64,000 nt of DNA from Pyrus communis (GCF_963583255.1 NC_084804.1:25237061-25301060); one strand, 5' to 3'; shown: positions 30,901-43,049, numbered from the stretch's first letter. A program made the numbers and translations. The notes: generated from the letters alone by a model not told the origin.

Positions 30901-33464
30901 CACCCGTGCAATGTGTTCCGAAGAAATCTGGAGTGACTGTGGTTGCAAATGCCGAGAATGAACTTGTTCCTCAACGCATTCAAACCGGTTGGAGGGTGTG
31001 CATCGATTATAGGAAGCTAAACGCCGCAACAAGGAAGGATCACTTCCCACTGCCGTTCATCCACCAAATGCTTGAGAGGTTAGCCGGTTATGCTTTCTAT
31101 TGTTTTCTTGATGGTTATTCTGGTTATAATCAAATTGTCATAACACCCGAAGATCAAGAAAAAACCACTTTTACATGCCCCTACGGTACTTTTGCATATC
31201 GTCGCATGCCTTTTGGTTTATGTAATGCACCTGCTACATTTCAACGATGCATGATGAGCATATTTTCTGATTATGTCGAGAAAATCATTGAAGTATTTAT
31301 GGATGATTTTAGCGTGTTTGGTGATTCTTTTGATGGTTGCTTGCATAATCTTAGTTTAATCTTAAAACGTTGCATTGAAACTAACCTTGTTCTTAATTGG
31401 GAGAAATGCCATTTCATGGTTAAACAAGGCATAGTTTTAGGTCATATAGTCTCTGAAAACGGTATTGAGGTTGATAAGTCGAAAATAGATCTTGTACGTC
31501 ACTTACCCTCTCCAACTTCGGTTAGAGAGGTTCGTTCTTTTCTTGGCCATGCAGGATTTTATCGTAGGTTTATCAAGGATTTCTCGAAGGTTGCACAACC
31601 TCTTTGCCGTCTCCTACAAAAAGACGTGACGTTTGAATTCACCAAGGAGTGCACGGCATCATTCAACCAACTTAAGGAGTTGTTGACCACGGCACCCATC
31701 ATTGTTCCACCGGATTGGAGTCTACCTTTCGAGCTCATGTGTGATGCGTCCGACTATGCTTTAGGAGCAGTTTTAGGACAAAGAAAGGACAAAAGGCCGC
31801 ATGTCATCTACTACGCCTCACGGACGTTGAACGATGCCCAGTTGAACTACTCCACTACGGAAAAAGAACTTCTTGCCGTTGTCTTTGCTTTAGATAAATT
31901 TCGATCATATCTAATTGGTACTAAAGTAATTGTTTTCACTGATCATGCAGCTCTAAAGTACTTGCTCACCAAAAAGGAGGCCAAGCCCCGGCTAATTCGA
32001 TGGATGTTGTTACTTCAAGAGTTCGACATAGAGATTCGGGACAAGAAGGGAAGTGAAAACGTGGTGGCTGACCACCTAAGCCGAATGGTGCACAATGAAG
32101 AGGCCCTACCCATTGCCGAGACATTCCCCGATGAACAATTGCTGTCCATTAAGGTTAGTGCACCTTGGTATGCCGATATTGTTAATTTTTTGGTGTCAAA
32201 ACGTATTCCAAGTGAGTTCACTAGGCACCAACGTGATAAACTTAGGCATGATGCACGATTTTATGTGTGGGATGATCCGTACTTATGGAAATTTTGCCCC
32301 GATCAGATTATACGTCGTTGTGTGCATGATTCTGAATGTCATTCAATTTTGAGTTTTTGTCATACATATGCATGTGGAGGGCACTTTGGCACACAACGCA
32401 CGGCCCTCAAAGTGTTACAATGTGGATTTTATTGGCCTAGTATTTTTAAGGATGCTAGAACGTTTTGCTTAACATGTGATAAATGCCAAAGAATGGGTGG
32501 TATTAGTGCAAGGGACCAAATGCCGCAGGTTTCTATCCTAAATGTTGAAATTTTTGATGTTTGGGGTATTGATTTTATGGGTCCCTTCCCTTCATCGTAT
32601 GGTTTCATGTATATTTTGCTTGCGGTTGATTATGTGTCAAAATGGGTGGAAGCCAAGGCCACCCGGACTAATGATTCTAAAGTGGTTGCAGATTTTATTA
32701 GAACTAACATTTTTGCAAGGTTTGGAATGCCACGAGTGATCATTAGTGATGGAGGGTCGCACTTTTGCAATCGGACCATTGAAGCGTTATTGAGGAAATA
32801 CCATGTCACCCATAAGGTTTCTACACCTTACCATCCTCAAACGAATGGCCAAGTCGAGGTTTCCAACCGAGAGATCAAGCAAATACTTGAGAAGACTGTT
32901 GGGCCAACAAGGAAGGATTGGAGCTTACGGTTAGATGATGCACTTTGGGCGTATCGTACGGCGTACAAAACCCCCATTGGGATGTCCCCTTTTAGACTTG
33001 TCTATGGCAAGGCGTGCCATCTTCCCGTGGAGTTGGAGCATAAAGCTCTTTGGGCTGTCAAGAAGTTCAACATGCACTTAGATGAAGCGGGAAGTCTTAG
33101 GAAATTCCAATTGAATGAGCTTGATGAAATACGGCACGAGGCGTACGATAATGCAAGCATTTACAAGCAAAAGACCAAAGCTTTCCATGACAACATGATC
33201 CGTGGGAAATCATTCTCAATTGGGCAGAAAGTGCTATTGTTCAATTCCCGTTTACGTTTGTTTCCCGGTAAGTTACGTTCTAAGTGGATTGGACCATTTG
33301 TTATTACTAATGTTTTTGTTCATGGTGCAGTCCAAATCCAAAGCTTGAAAACGGGACAAGAATTCAAGGTGAACGGGCATCGTTTGAAGCCCTATTATGA
33401 CACCTTTGTGGAGCATGCCGTGGATGACATACCCTTGGAAGCCGTGGGCCTTAGTAAGGAGTGA
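27921..33464 (+). CDS. gag-pol: Element D gag-pol polyprotein, intact
   Basis: The frame is 1847 aa from the ATG of [10 protein letters not shown]; the open frame begins two codons earlier at a TTG. Domains in order: gag core (about 90-270), CCHC knuckle C315, C318, H323, C328, linker with [16 protein letters not shown], aspartic protease DLGAS (D662) with ILLGRPF, RT with LDGYSGYNQ (about 1063) and FMDD (1126-1129), RNase H D1275, E1316, D1341, integrase zinc ligands H1481, H1488, C1519, C1522 and catalytic D1551, D1610, E1646. There is no stop, no frameshift and no chromodomain. Gag and pol are in one frame, so the gag-to-enzyme ratio must be set some other way. Family knowledge places it in the Athila group. 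All active-site residues I could check are present, so a functional enzyme set is plausible. Confidence 0.95.
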   Translation: MTRSSNPVHEHILDFDDDFERELRRKRKNPEPSESSASSESVSEFEEEVEDMAADNRTIKELSALGLANAAPLCIQYPRAAQDKTAEFELKSSLLHHIPKYHGLSMEDPNKHLKEFEVVCSSMTPVNVDESILKMKAFPFSLQEKAKDWLYELAPGTVTSWESMKRAFLEKFFPTSRVILLRKRISGIQQDEGESFPTYYERFKSLVASCPQHQMKEELLLQYFYEGLLPIERQMLDASAGGALVDKTPTAAKTLIANRALNAQQYEGVGQRSTPRQHQVNEVSTITELQNQMANLTTLLSQVVEGPKVKTVASCGVCSMQGHPTDKCPQLIENGGWETLNAVGYGNQYQTRGDPFSNTYNPGWRDHPNFKWRDPQQGQQQSGFRQQPPGFYQKPLAPPQAQAQPAQSNVGNSSDNDKIFQLLTTLTQEVQTQNKERQIQDKRVDNLEKQVGQIAEFMGQFREQGRLPSSTVVNPKGGFESAKAMHLRSGKQVGSDLNPSKSRSNEEDELRIEEEEQRPLTAKVEPNVPQVPSDPKSSNSSNKGKNVSSSVPTNDFPANVPFPSRFKQTKKEEAEKDILETFRKVQVNIPLLDAIKQVPRYAKFLKELCTNRRRISTKEVVKVSENVSAILQRKLPPKCKDPGSFTIPCVIGNSRFESAMLDLGASINVMPYSIYASMNLGALKNDGVIIQLADRSNAYPNGVLEDVLVQVNHLIFPADFYVLEMDESDHAPSLPILLGRPFMKTARTKIDVYNGTLTMEFDGEVINFNLSDSMKYPSENHSCFAIDIINSLAQDYLDNLKDDALELVIAQGRNMQNMETTTKEPHGMHKESLAVPPNEDIIEMVAALESLPLQSGKYSDPILSSVSANKMLPSVVQPPTLELKPLPSHLKYVFLGEDDTLPVIISSSLTAQEESKLVRVLKEYKTAIGWTLADIKGISPTTCMHRIVLEEGSKTSREAQRRLNPPMMEVVKKEVIKLLDCGVIYPISDSKWVSPVQCVPKKSGVTVVANAENELVPQRIQTGWRVCIDYRKLNAATRKDHFPLPFIHQMLERLAGYAFYCFLDGYSGYNQIVITPEDQEKTTFTCPYGTFAYRRMPFGLCNAPATFQRCMMSIFSDYVEKIIEVFMDDFSVFGDSFDGCLHNLSLILKRCIETNLVLNWEKCHFMVKQGIVLGHIVSENGIEVDKSKIDLVRHLPSPTSVREVRSFLGHAGFYRRFIKDFSKVAQPLCRLLQKDVTFEFTKECTASFNQLKELLTTAPIIVPPDWSLPFELMCDASDYALGAVLGQRKDKRPHVIYYASRTLNDAQLNYSTTEKELLAVVFALDKFRSYLIGTKVIVFTDHAALKYLLTKKEAKPRLIRWMLLLQEFDIEIRDKKGSENVVADHLSRMVHNEEALPIAETFPDEQLLSIKVSAPWYADIVNFLVSKRIPSEFTRHQRDKLRHDARFYVWDDPYLWKFCPDQIIRRCVHDSECHSILSFCHTYACGGHFGTQRTALKVLQCGFYWPSIFKDARTFCLTCDKCQRMGGISARDQMPQVSILNVEIFDVWGIDFMGPFPSSYGFMYILLAVDYVSKWVEAKATRTNDSKVVADFIRTNIFARFGMPRVIISDGGSHFCNRTIEALLRKYHVTHKVSTPYHPQTNGQVEVSNREIKQILEKTVGPTRKDWSLRLDDALWAYRTAYKTPIGMSPFRLVYGKACHLPVELEHKALWAVKKFNMHLDEAGSLRKFQLNELDEIRHEAYDNASIYKQKTKAFHDNMIRGKSFSIGQKVLLFNSRLRLFPGKLRSKWIGPFVITNVFVHGAVQIQSLKTGQEFKVNGHRLKPYYDTFVEHAVDDIPLEAVGLSKE

Positions 33465-33672
33465 ATGAGGTCTTCGTCCGGCTGTACGACGTTAAAGCAA
33501 GCGCTACTTGGGAGGCAACCCATGCATTCAACAAGGGAAGACCGAGAAAGCACTCCAATTCCAGATTTGCGTTCCTAAACTCTTCTCTTTGTTGTTGATT
33601 TTGTTTCTGCCATGTTAGGTTGTTAGATGTTGTTTTGTTTGTTTGTTTGTTATTTGTGTGAGTCTATGCTTG

Positions 33673-33710
33673 AAACATTGAGGACAATGTTTGATTTAAG
33701 TGTGGGGGGG
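33673..33710 (+). other. Hairpin plus first polypurine-tract copy, element D
   Basis: AAACATT, loop GAGGAC and AATGTTT, then GATT and AAGTGTGGGGGGG. The form is the same as in element A although the two elements belong to different LTR subfamilies. Confidence 0.8.
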
Positions 33711-34434
33711 TAACCAAAGTGTTTTGATGCAAATTCGTAGGGTTTTATCACCCATAATTTCAAATGTTGTTTCTTGCTGTTTTTAGGTGTTTTTAGGCTG
33801 TTTTGGTGTGTTTTAGTATTTGTTGTTCTAAAAATCCGAAAATCCCAGAAAAAATTGAAAAAAATTGTTTTGAAAACCCAAAAAGAGTTGTTTTTAAGTT
33901 GTTTTTGTGTGTTTGTTTGTGTCTTAGAGTACCTTCCAACACAATGATGAGGATTCGGTTTGTAATTGCATGACTGTTAAAGAGAATGATTAACATGGAT
34001 GAAAGTTTGATTTACTCTTTGTTATGCTTGGTTGTGGTTATAACTTATGACTTCACATGTAATCAAAAAGAAAAAAAAAAAAAAAAAAAAAAAATTAGTT
34101 TTTGTAACATGCTTGAAGGAAGGAACTCAAACAAATGCTACAACCTTGTGAGACTTGAGCCTAAACGTTTATTTGGAGAGTTAAAATCTGTGCGTTCTTG
34201 TTTTCTAAAGTCGTTGCATGATCTCATTATTCTTTGCTTGGTTGCTACTTAGAAGGCGTTTCATTATTTAGTTCCAAATACTAGAACTCATGCCAATTTC
34301 ATTCAAAACATGTTATTGAATTACATAACACATATTCAAGATGAAGTTAGTAGTGACCACCATAGCCAAATTGCCATATTTCCCTATTTCATTTGTTTGT
34401 AGGATTTAACCCCGTTGAGCCTTGTGTAGCCTAC

Positions 34435-34721
34435 TGTGACATCCCACATCGCCCAGGGGAGTGATCCTTAAATGTATATTCCCATCCCTACCTAGCACGA
34501 GGCCTTTTGGGAGCTCACTGGCTTCGGGTTCCATGGGAACTCCGAAGTTAAGCGAGTAGCGCACGAGAGCACTCCCAGGATGGGTGACCCATCGGGAAGT
34601 TCTCGTGTGAGTTCCCAGAAACAAAACCGTGAGGGCGTGGTCGGGGCCCAAAGTGGACAATATCGTGCTACGGTGGTGGAGCGGGCCCGGGAAGCGATCC
34701 GCCCCGGGCCGGGATGTGACA
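34435..34721 (+). repeat. Cassandra 5' LTR with 5S-rRNA-like Pol III promoter
   Basis: GAACTCCGAAGTTAAGCG (34538-34555) and AGGATGGGTGACC (34578-34590) correspond to the 5S rRNA internal promoter (box A and box C). The flanking text GGGAAGTTCTCGTGTGAG resembles the end of plant 5S rRNA. It is not a true 5S gene because other parts of the 5S sequence are replaced. Confidence 0.9.
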
Positions 34722-34792
34722 AATTTGGTATCAGAGCCTAACCCTGGTCGTGGTGTGCCGACGAGGACGTCGGGCCCCTAAGGGGGGTGGAT

Positions 34793-35079
34793 TGTGACAT
34801 CCCACATCGCCCAGGGGAGTGATCCTTAAATGTATATTCCCATCCCTACCTAGCACGAGGCCTTTTGGGAGCTCACTGGCTTCGGGTTCCATGGGAACTC
34901 CGAAGTTAAACGAGTAGCGCACGAGAGCACTCCCAGGATGGGTGACCCATCGGGAAGTTCTCGTGTGAGTTCCCAGAAACAAAACCGTGAGGGCGTGGTC
35001 GGGGCCCAAAGCGGACAATATCGTGCTACGGTGGTGGAGCGGGCCCGGGAAGCGATCCGCCCCGGGCCGGGATGTGACA
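34793..35079 (+). repeat. Cassandra 3' LTR
   Basis: This is identical to the 5' LTR except at two visible positions. One of them changes box A from AAGTTAAGCG to AAGTTAAACG (34910). Box C is at 34936-34948. Confidence 0.9.
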
Positions 35080-36141
35080 CCTACTTTCTTTGTTAACCCA
35101 CAATTATCCTCACCTAGCCTAGAGTAGGACCACCCATACCTTTGTTCTTGAAGCATAGTAAAAGCATAACTCAAAGATGAATTCCTTTTGATCATTGCAT
35201 TGTAGAAAACAAGTGTGGGGGAAGGATTCTTGATATATGGGTGTGCCAAAGTCTTGAATGAGGCACGGCAAGGAAAAGAAAAAAGAAAAGAAAAAAAAAA
35301 AAATTCGTGGAAAATAAAAAGAAAAAAAAAGAAAAAGTTGTGAAAAGTATGAAAAGGTGTTGAAAGAGCATAAAATGAGCTCTAAGTTGTTGGTTATTGA
35401 AGAAAGGGTCCAAAACGTTGCATTTGACCCTAAGTATGCACGTGTATTCCCCTTTACATTTAAAGTTATTTTCTGCACTCTAAAGTGAATTCTAAGTATC
35501 AAGTTCATTGCTTTGCTTACTATTGTTTAAAGAACGTTTGTTTTATCCTTTACCTTTCTTTGTTAGCCAATACCCCTAGCCCCGTTACAACCCTTGACTT
35601 TAATCTTGAGTGTTATGTGTTTCAATTTGTGGAGTCTAAAATTGGTATGAGAATATGGTGTCACTGGTTCTCGCATCTAAGTAGTAGCATTCCATTCATG
35701 AGATCATATTGCTAAACATGTTATTAACTCCGAAAAGTGTTTCTTTGTCATAAATATATGTGAGCATTCGTTTTCATATTTACATCTATCTTCTCACATA
35801 TAAATAGTATAGGGTGTGTAGTTAGAAAATCTGTGTGAAAATTGAGTGCATATCTAGTAAGGAATTGAGGAAATTCTCTAAGGCATGTTACTACATTTAA
35901 AATCATGTTTTAATTGGTTATTTGTGAACTAATGAGTAGTGACCATGATTAAGTACATGCTTAAGCGTAAAGATGGCTAAAATCTGTGGGAATGATGATT
36001 TTTAACATGTCATGTGCATTGGAAATCCCTGAGGCGATTGTTGGAAGGTGTAGGTTGTGTTTTACTCGTTTTACTTCGTTTATTTACTTTGTTTCATTTT
36101 GTTTTGCTCGAGGACTAGCAAAAGCTAAGTGTGGGGGAATT

Positions 36142-38389
36142 TGATAGGAGCATATTTACGCACCTTAGTTTAGCTTGTTTTTGTGCATTTATAGTGTTTT
36201 TCCTTAGTAAAGTAGTCTTTTAAGCTAGTTCTATGTGTTTTCAGGTTTTAAGGGCAAAGTATGCAAAAGGATGCATTTTGGAGCCTTTTGGAGCAAATTA
36301 GAGCTTGGAATGGACATCATATGCTTGGAGCCAAGAGGATGGACGAAATTGAAGACTTGAAGATGATGATTCCTACTTGAGCAAGGGTTCCTAGTTGAAG
36401 TAGGAAAGTCCCTAATGGAAGATGGTTTCCTAGTTGAATTAGGATTCCTAGTTAAAATGGGGTTCCTAGTTGAATTAGGATTCCTAGAAGAACAAAGTTG
36501 CCTACTCAAACAAGGTTTCCTACTTGAAGTAGGAAAGGCAAAGTCCAAATGGTCTCAAGTGAAGCAACAAAGAAGTTTTCCAAGTCCAAGAAGGAAAAGG
36601 AGTCCAAGATGAAGAAGGAATGATGAAGACAAGGTTTCCTAATCCTAATAGGCAAAGTTTCCATGTGCAATGAGGAGTCCTTATCCATTTAGGGCACCTT
36701 ATCCTTGTTCTAGAAACCTATCCTTGTTCTAGAACCCTTATCCATCCTTACCATGAGTTTTCCTTGCATTGGAGGGTTTCTAGAAGCCCTAAATCTGCCC
36801 TATCCTTTAAGTGCCGCACCTATCCCTTCTAGAAGGCTGATTTCCCTTGCCTTGCAAGGCATTCTAGAAGCCTTATCACCTTATCTCCTTACCTGCCGCA
36901 CCTAGGAAGCATTATCCCTTTCTATTTCTGATTTCTAAGCCTATTTCCTTGTGGATTTGGGTTATTCAAGTCCATATCTGATTACCCTAGGGTTTTAAGT
37001 GCCTATATATACTCATATTAACCCCTAGATCAGATCACCACCTCTCATACACATTCATTAATTCCAGAAATTCGTCCAACCCTCTCCACACCCTTGCCGC
37101 AGCCACCAAACAACTTTCTCCTTAGTTTTAAGCCTTGCCGCACCATCCCCTTCCCCTAACACTACTACATCCCTCCATGACCATGCATCCATGCACCTAA
37201 GGCCCTAAACCTGTCCCTAGACCCTTGCCGCACCAAGGAGGAGGAGAAGGAAGCTCGGAAGTTCATGCAATTCAAGTTCGCGTCGCTGGAATTTCTAGGT
37301 GTTTCTTTTCCTTTGATTTCAATGTTTAAATTTAATTCTCTTTGTCTTGTGCGTATGAGGAACTAAACCCCCCCTTGGCTAGGGGGGGATTCGAAACCAT
37401 GAACATACTTGCTATATGATTTGATTACTTCTAATTGCGTTTCATAAGTTGTGAATTCAATTTACTTATCTATGTGAATTACATTGATTTGTGTGTGTTG
37501 GTTGAGAGTGCACGCTTAATTATCATGCATAAATTGGATGCTAGGATATAAGGAAATTTCACCTAATCGTTATGGAATTATATTCCCAAGTAGTAAAGGT
37601 TGATGATCTCAATCGCGTTAAGTAAATTCTTGGCATAAGTTTCATGCAATCATAGTAACAAGTGCTTCGTCAATGCTTATGGTTTTCATAGAACTTAATG
37701 ATTCTTGCTTGTATCTCTATTATGCAATCATGTAGGGGACTTGTGGGGAATGTTTTGGGTTGTCGTATGCAATCATCCAATTCAATAACGTTAGGAAAAT
37801 CTGAAGGTTAATTTAAGCGAACCTAATTAACTTGGGGCGTTGAGAATTCATGGGTTATTGAAAAGCAATTGGAAATCGTTTTATATGCAAGTATAACATG
37901 TGTGGAGATGAACCCCCTAGCTAGCTTCCCATCCATTCAATTCCATCAAATTCGTTTTACAATCTGTTCTAATTTAAAAAGTTTGTTTTGTTTTTAAATT
38001 CGTCCAAAACCAATCCCCCTTTACTTTGTTGAGTCATATTAGTTAGAAATCACTTTAGTTTGTGTTTTTAAGTGTCTTAGGTCAAAGTAAAACCAATTTT
38101 CGTCCAAAGTTGTGTCTAGTGTTCAAAACTGCCCAGATTGTGTTTTTAAGGCAGTTTTGGGTGTTTTGGTGCTGTTTTGAGTCTTTTGGTTTGTTTTGGT
38201 GTTTTAAAGTTTAGTTTTGCATTCTTTGAGTCTAGTATAGTGTTTTAAACTTGTTTTTACGTATTTGAGTCAGTTTCCAAGTGATTAACAATCCCTCCTA
38301 ATCCCCGGTCCAGAACGATCCCTACTTACATTCTTCACTACAATTGATAAAAAGAGGGTTTAATTTGTGTGCGTATAATTCTCGCATCA
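36142..38389 (+). repeat. Element D 3' LTR
   Basis: This 2248-bp copy lies directly after the polypurine tract and the bases AATT, and is followed by TSD ATTGT (38390-38394). It is almost identical to the 5' LTR. Confidence 0.95.
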
Positions 38390-38394
38390 ATTGT

Positions 38395-39932
38395 TTATAA
38401 GCAACCTCCACTACTTGTGAATATAAGTTCATAACGATTAGGTGAAACTTACTTATATTCTAGCGTCATATTCATGCATGAAAATTAAGCGCGCATTCTC
38501 AATAAACATACATAAATAAGTTATCAATCAAACGGTTAAACAAATTGAATCCACAACTTATGAAACGCAATTAGAAGTATTCAAATCAAAATGCAAGCAT
38601 AAACATATATTCGAATCACCCCCTAACCAAGGGGGGTTTAGTTCCTCATGGTACAAAACAAAGAGAATCAAAGAAACACCTAAACATTCCAACAACTCAA
38701 ACTTGAATTGTATGAACGTTTAGGCCCTCTTATCTTCCATTCCTCATTCGTACAAAACAAAGAGCATTGAAATTAAACATTGAAATCAAAGAAACACCTA
38801 AACATTCCAACAACTCAAACTTGAATTGTATGAACGTTTAGGCACTCTTCTCTTCCTCTTCGTTGTAGCACAAGGTCTAGGGATAGTTTGATGGTGTGAA
38901 TGGTTTGGGGAGTGGTGGAGGAATGGAAGAGGAGTGGTGGAATATGGAAGGATGGTGTTTGGATTGTAAGGGAGAGCACGGCACAAGGGAGTTTTATGGT
39001 CTACATTTCTGCAATGGATGAGTGTTTATGAATGGAATGGATGGACCTGTGAAGGGCACGGCCCCAAGGGACCAATTTCTGTTGTGAAATGAATTGTGTA
39101 TGAATGAGTGTGAATGAATGAGTATTTATAGGTGAAATGGGGGGAACATGACAGCTAGGTTGCATGTGCACATGTTGGTTGAATGATTATGAGTGCATGT
39201 GGCTGAAATAGCATGTGGAATGGCTGGAAATGCAAGGAGAAGGCATGTGCACGGTTTTGGGAGAGAATGGGAGTGCAAGTGGCTGAAATGTTAGAGGAAC
39301 AAGTGCATGTGGCTGCATTGTGGTGCAATGATGGAGGAACAATCTGAAAATGCAAGGTATGGCTGGAATGATTGTGTTTGTTTGAATGTGCATGTGATTA
39401 AATTAAAGGATGCAAAGTAAATAAATAATGAATGCATGTGTTGAATTATGAAGATGCATGTGCAATGAAGTGGAATGACAATCTGAAATGGGATAGGTAC
39501 CCACGGCAATGATGATTTCTGGTGGTGTTTTGGGTGCATGTGGAATGAATGATTTCTTGGTGAGTGGATGCATGTGTTGATTAAAGGGGGAATGCAAAGG
39601 AAAAGCTAGAAATGCATGTGGAGTGGCTGCAAGGTGAATGAATAATGAAATGGGAAAGCATGTGCAAGGTTTTGGTGTGAATGATTGAATGTGCATGTGG
39701 CTGCAATGGAGGAGGAATCCTTCAATTTCGTCCATCCTCTTGGCTCCAAGCATATGATATCCATTCCAATCTCTAATTTGCTCCAAAAGGCTCCAAAAGG
39801 CATCCTTTTGCATACTTTGCCCTTAGAACCTGAAAACACACAAAAGAAGCATAAAGGACTAAAATAACTAAAGAAACATAACGTAAATGCACGAGAACAA
39901 GCCATTTAAGTCGCATGAATATGCTCCTATCA
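38395..39932 (-). repeat. Element E 3' LTR, second part
   Basis: This continues 24576-25553 after D. It contains a partial internal duplication of the segment with AACATTCCAACAACTCAAAC (about 38640-38845), a reversed TATA (ATTTATAG, 39123-39130) and the end GCTCCTATCA at 39932, followed by AAATACCCCCACACTTATC, the reverse of the polypurine tract. Confidence 0.9.
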
Positions 39933-41830
39933 AATACCCCCACACTTATCTTTTGCTAGTCCTCGAGCAAAACAAAACAACAAAAGAACACGAAACTAGA
40001 CAAAACGAACAAAACACAACCTACACCTTCCAACAATCGTCTCACGGATTTCCAATGCACATGACAGGTTAAAAATCATTAGTCCCATAGATTTTTGTCA
40101 TCTTCACACTTAAGTACATTCTTACTCATAGTCACCACATATTATTTCACAATTAAGCATTTAAAACTATGTTTTGAATGTAGTAACATGCCTTAGAGAA
40201 TTTGCTCAAATCCTTACAAGATATGCACTCGTTTTTCACACAGATTTTCTGACTACACACCCTACACTAGGTATATGTGAGAAGATTGATGTAAACATGT
40301 AGACGAACACTCACATATGTTATAACAAGGAAAGCATTTTCTGGAATTATTAACATGTATATATATGATCTCATGAATGGAATGCTACTACTTAGAACGA
40401 GAACCAGTGATTCCATAAGCTCATATCAATTCCAAACTCCACATTATTGAACACATAACAATCAAGATAGAAGCATAAGGGTTGAAACGGGGCTAAAGGT
40501 GTTTGGCTAACAAAGAAAGGATAGGGAAAACAAATGTTCTTTAAGCAATAGTGAGCAAAGTATTGAATTAGGCACTTAGAATTCCCTTTAGAACGCAGAA
40601 GTCAACTTTGAACACCCAAGGGGAAGTCACACAAAACTTAGGGCCATATTCAAACTTTTTGGGCCCTTTCTTCAACAATCACACTTGTGAGTCCATTCTC
40701 ACTTATTTTCACTCTTTTTCTTTCTTTTCTTCTTCTTTTTCTCACATTTTTTTTTTCTTTTTCCCGTGCCTCCTTTAAGACTTAGGCACATACATACACA
40801 CAAAAATCCCTTCCCCCACACTTATTTTCTGCAACATATTAATCAAAAGGAATTCATTTAAGTCATGCTCACTATACTTCAAGAACAAGGGTATAGGAAA
40901 GTCCTACTCTAGGCTAGGTAAGGGGTGATGTGGTTTGCAAAGAAAATAGGCTAAACGAGGCTCAACGAGGTTAAAACTAATATATACGAAATATGGGAAG
41001 TAAGGCTATTTGGCTATGGTGGCAACTACACAACTTCATCTTGATATATGTTATGCAACTCAATGTCATGCTTTGAATGAAACGGATATAAGTTCTAGCA
41101 TTTAGTTCTATCATGATACAATTGCATTCTAAGTAGCAACCAAGCAAGAAATAATGAGATCATGCAACAACTTTAGAAAACAAAGAATCACAGAAAATAA
41201 CTCTCCAAAGAAAGTAATGGCTCGAGTCTCACAGGGATGTAGCCTTTGTTTGAGTTCCTTCCTTCAAGCATGTTACAAAAACGAATTTTTCTTTTATGAT
41301 TGCATGTGAAGTCATACATTATAACCATATCCAAGCATATACCAAGAGTAAATCAAACTTTTCTCTATGTTTATAACTCTTTTTAACCGTCATGCAATTA
41401 CAAACCAAATCCTTATCATTGTGTTGGAAGGTACCCTAAGATACAAACACACAAAAATGACTCAAAACACTCTTTTCAGGCTTTTTAAAACATGTTTTTC
41501 AAATTTTTATGTGATTTTCGGAGTTATAAAACAAAACACTCTAAAACAACTTAAAAACACCTTAAAACAGCAAGGAACAACATTTGAAGTAATGGGTGAT
41601 AAAATCCCACGAATTTGCATTAAATATACTTAGTTACCCCCCCACACTTAAATCAAACATTGTCCTCAATGTTTTAAGCATAGATTCACACAAAACATAA
41701 GTAAACACACAAAAAAAAACAATTTAAACATACTAAACATGGCAGAATGTAATTAACAAAGAGAAGAGTTTAGGGACGCAAATCTAGTTATGGAGTGTAA
41801 ATTCCCTCTTCTCCTTGGTAATTTCATTGA
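39933..41830 (-). other. 3' UTR of element E
   Basis: Reversed 3' UTR with polypurine-tract copies at 39937-39948 (hairpin with TTTTGCT/AGCAAAA next to it), 40813-40824 and 41637-41650. A T-rich run (A-rich on the element strand) lies at about 40722-40763. No gene is seen. Confidence 0.8.
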
Positions 41831-43049
41831 GGCTTTGATCATAGTGACTCCACAGGCATACTCTTGAACTGGGCTGCATGATTCTTTTGGTCTCCTCCAC
41901 TTGTTGATTTTCCTTTGTGCTACTGGGCTGGAGGATTCTTTAGGTCTGAGCTTACCCCTTTGGTCTGTTTCTTTGTTCAATCTTTCCAATTCGTATTGAA
42001 AAGGGTTGGAGGATAACTCAGCCTATGTTTGTCTCCACATGCTTCAATGTATCATTTTCACTTGCCTTACTCGCTCCCCTTTGCAGAAGTGGTCCCTTCT
42101 CCGGAAGTGTATCAACCGTTAAAGATGACTACTCGAGAGCAACGCTAGGTAAGCAACCAGGAATAGATTACAGGCAGTTGGCTCCAGATCGAAAGACTGA
42201 CTCCAAGTGCCGGCTGGTTGCTTCTTTCACTTTGCCATGCGAGTAAGAACAAGGACAAAGAAAAAGACAGGGAAAGAGCATGATATGAGATACTTTTGCT
42301 TTTGACCTTGATGATATGAGATACCTTTGCTTTTGAAGAAGCGGTGAATGAATCAGCACACTTCAATCCGCCATTTCCTCCTGGGTCATCTGTACTCCAG
42401 GCATCTGGTATCATCTTTGGGGAAGAAGAAAGAATTGAGTATTTCGAAAGGCTTTGCTGGGAGTGCGCCCTCAGAGGTGAGGGAGAGTTGGGCATTTTCT
42501 TCAGGTTTGCCTTGCCATAAAAGACGAAGGTCGACATATATAGAGATAATATCAAGTGGTGGTACTGTTCTTTTACCCTTGTCGACAAATGTCTCTTCGA
42601 TATCAGAACGACGCCTCTTCGATTTCTGAGCAGGCGCCCCTTTGATTTCTGAACGACGCCCCTTCTCTTTCTGAACGACACGTGGTAGTGCAGATGCGGC
42701 TCCTTTTGACAAAGCTCCACGCGTTTTCTGAAAAGCAGAGAAAGCATCGCCGAACTTTGCGCTTGTCGGCTAAAGACGTGTAGTTGCGATGATGGCCTCC
42801 ACGTGTTTTCAGCTTTGTCAGAAATCTTTTGACAAAGTTGAACGCGTTTTCTGAAAAGCCGAGAACGCGTCGCCTAAATTACGCCGGAAATTCCGGTTTT
42901 TTTGAATTGGTGGACGCGTCGCCTTGGCTTCTTATAGAGCTATCGATCACCACAACAAACACACTCTGAAGAATTCCCATTCTTGAAAATCGACTCCGAC
43001 CCTTTGAAAATTTACTCCATCAACCCTTATCTTTGAACACCTTTGAAAA
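41831..43049 (+). promoter_or_regulatory. Upstream region and putative promoter of the aORF in element E
   Basis: This has the same organisation as in A and C: CTTCGATTTCTGA-type repeats (about 42594-42660), paired TTTTGACAAAG/TTTTCTGAAAAG blocks (about 42705-42870), ACGTG cores near 42681 and 42801, and TATA-like CTTCTTATAGAGC at about 42928-42940. A minus-strand frame (42145-42747) is a shadow. Confidence 0.55.

Larger units (their letters stand above)
34435..35079 (+). mobile_element. Cassandra: Cassandra terminal-repeat retrotransposon in miniature (TRIM)
   Basis: A complete 645-bp element with 287-bp LTRs (34435-34721, 34793-35079), both starting TGTGACATCC and ending GGGATGTGACA. A 71-bp interior holds a PBS TGGTATCAGAGC (34726-34737, initiator tRNA-Met type) and a polypurine stretch AGGGGGGTGG (34781-34790). 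It is flanked by the perfect duplication CCTAC (34430-34434, 35080-35084). It is non-coding and carries 5S-rRNA-like sequence in each LTR, the hallmark of Cassandra. The two LTRs differ at two sites that I could see (34552/34910 and 34654/35012). Confidence 0.95.
33465..36141 (+). other. 3' UTR of element D
   Basis: No env-like gene is present. It holds the conserved block 33475-33524, polypurine-tract copies at 33697-33710 (hairpin 33673-33692), 35210-35221 (as CAAGTGTGGGGG) and 36126-36137 (hairpin TTTTGCT/AGCAAAA 36102-36123), an A run at about 34073-34095, an A-rich run at about 35275-35337, and the Cassandra insertion at 34435-35079. Confidence 0.85.
25554..38389 (+). mobile_element. Element D: complete, young, coding-intact Athila-like element
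   Basis: The LTRs are 25554-27802 (2249 bp) and 36142-38389 (2248 bp). By eye they differ only by one 1-bp indel (AAACCTTATCC versus AAACCTATCC) and about two substitutions (ACTTCCTTGAGG versus ATTTCCTTGTGG). The target duplication ATTGT (25549-25553 and 38390-38394) is perfect. Between the LTRs lie the tRNA-Asp PBS, one unbroken gag-pol, the conserved post-pol block, a 3' UTR with three polypurine tracts and a nested Cassandra. Without Cassandra and its duplicated 5 bp the element is about 12.2 kb. It has everything expected for autonomy and could supply enzymes to the pol-less elements. Confidence 0.95.

Noticed and set aside
34435..34721. Possible 5S rRNA gene
   Set aside because: Only the internal promoter and tail resemble 5S rRNA. 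The flanks are Cassandra LTR with TGTGACA ends, so it is not a functional 5S gene.
33465..36141. Search for an env-like gene after pol in D
   Set aside because: No long frame, signal peptide or membrane segment is visible; only short frames around simple repeats and Cassandra.
39155..39905. Overlapping minus-strand frames with many His/Cys, repeated at 56814-57564
   Set aside because: They lie in the U3/R region of E's LTR, and their repetition reflects the two LTR copies.
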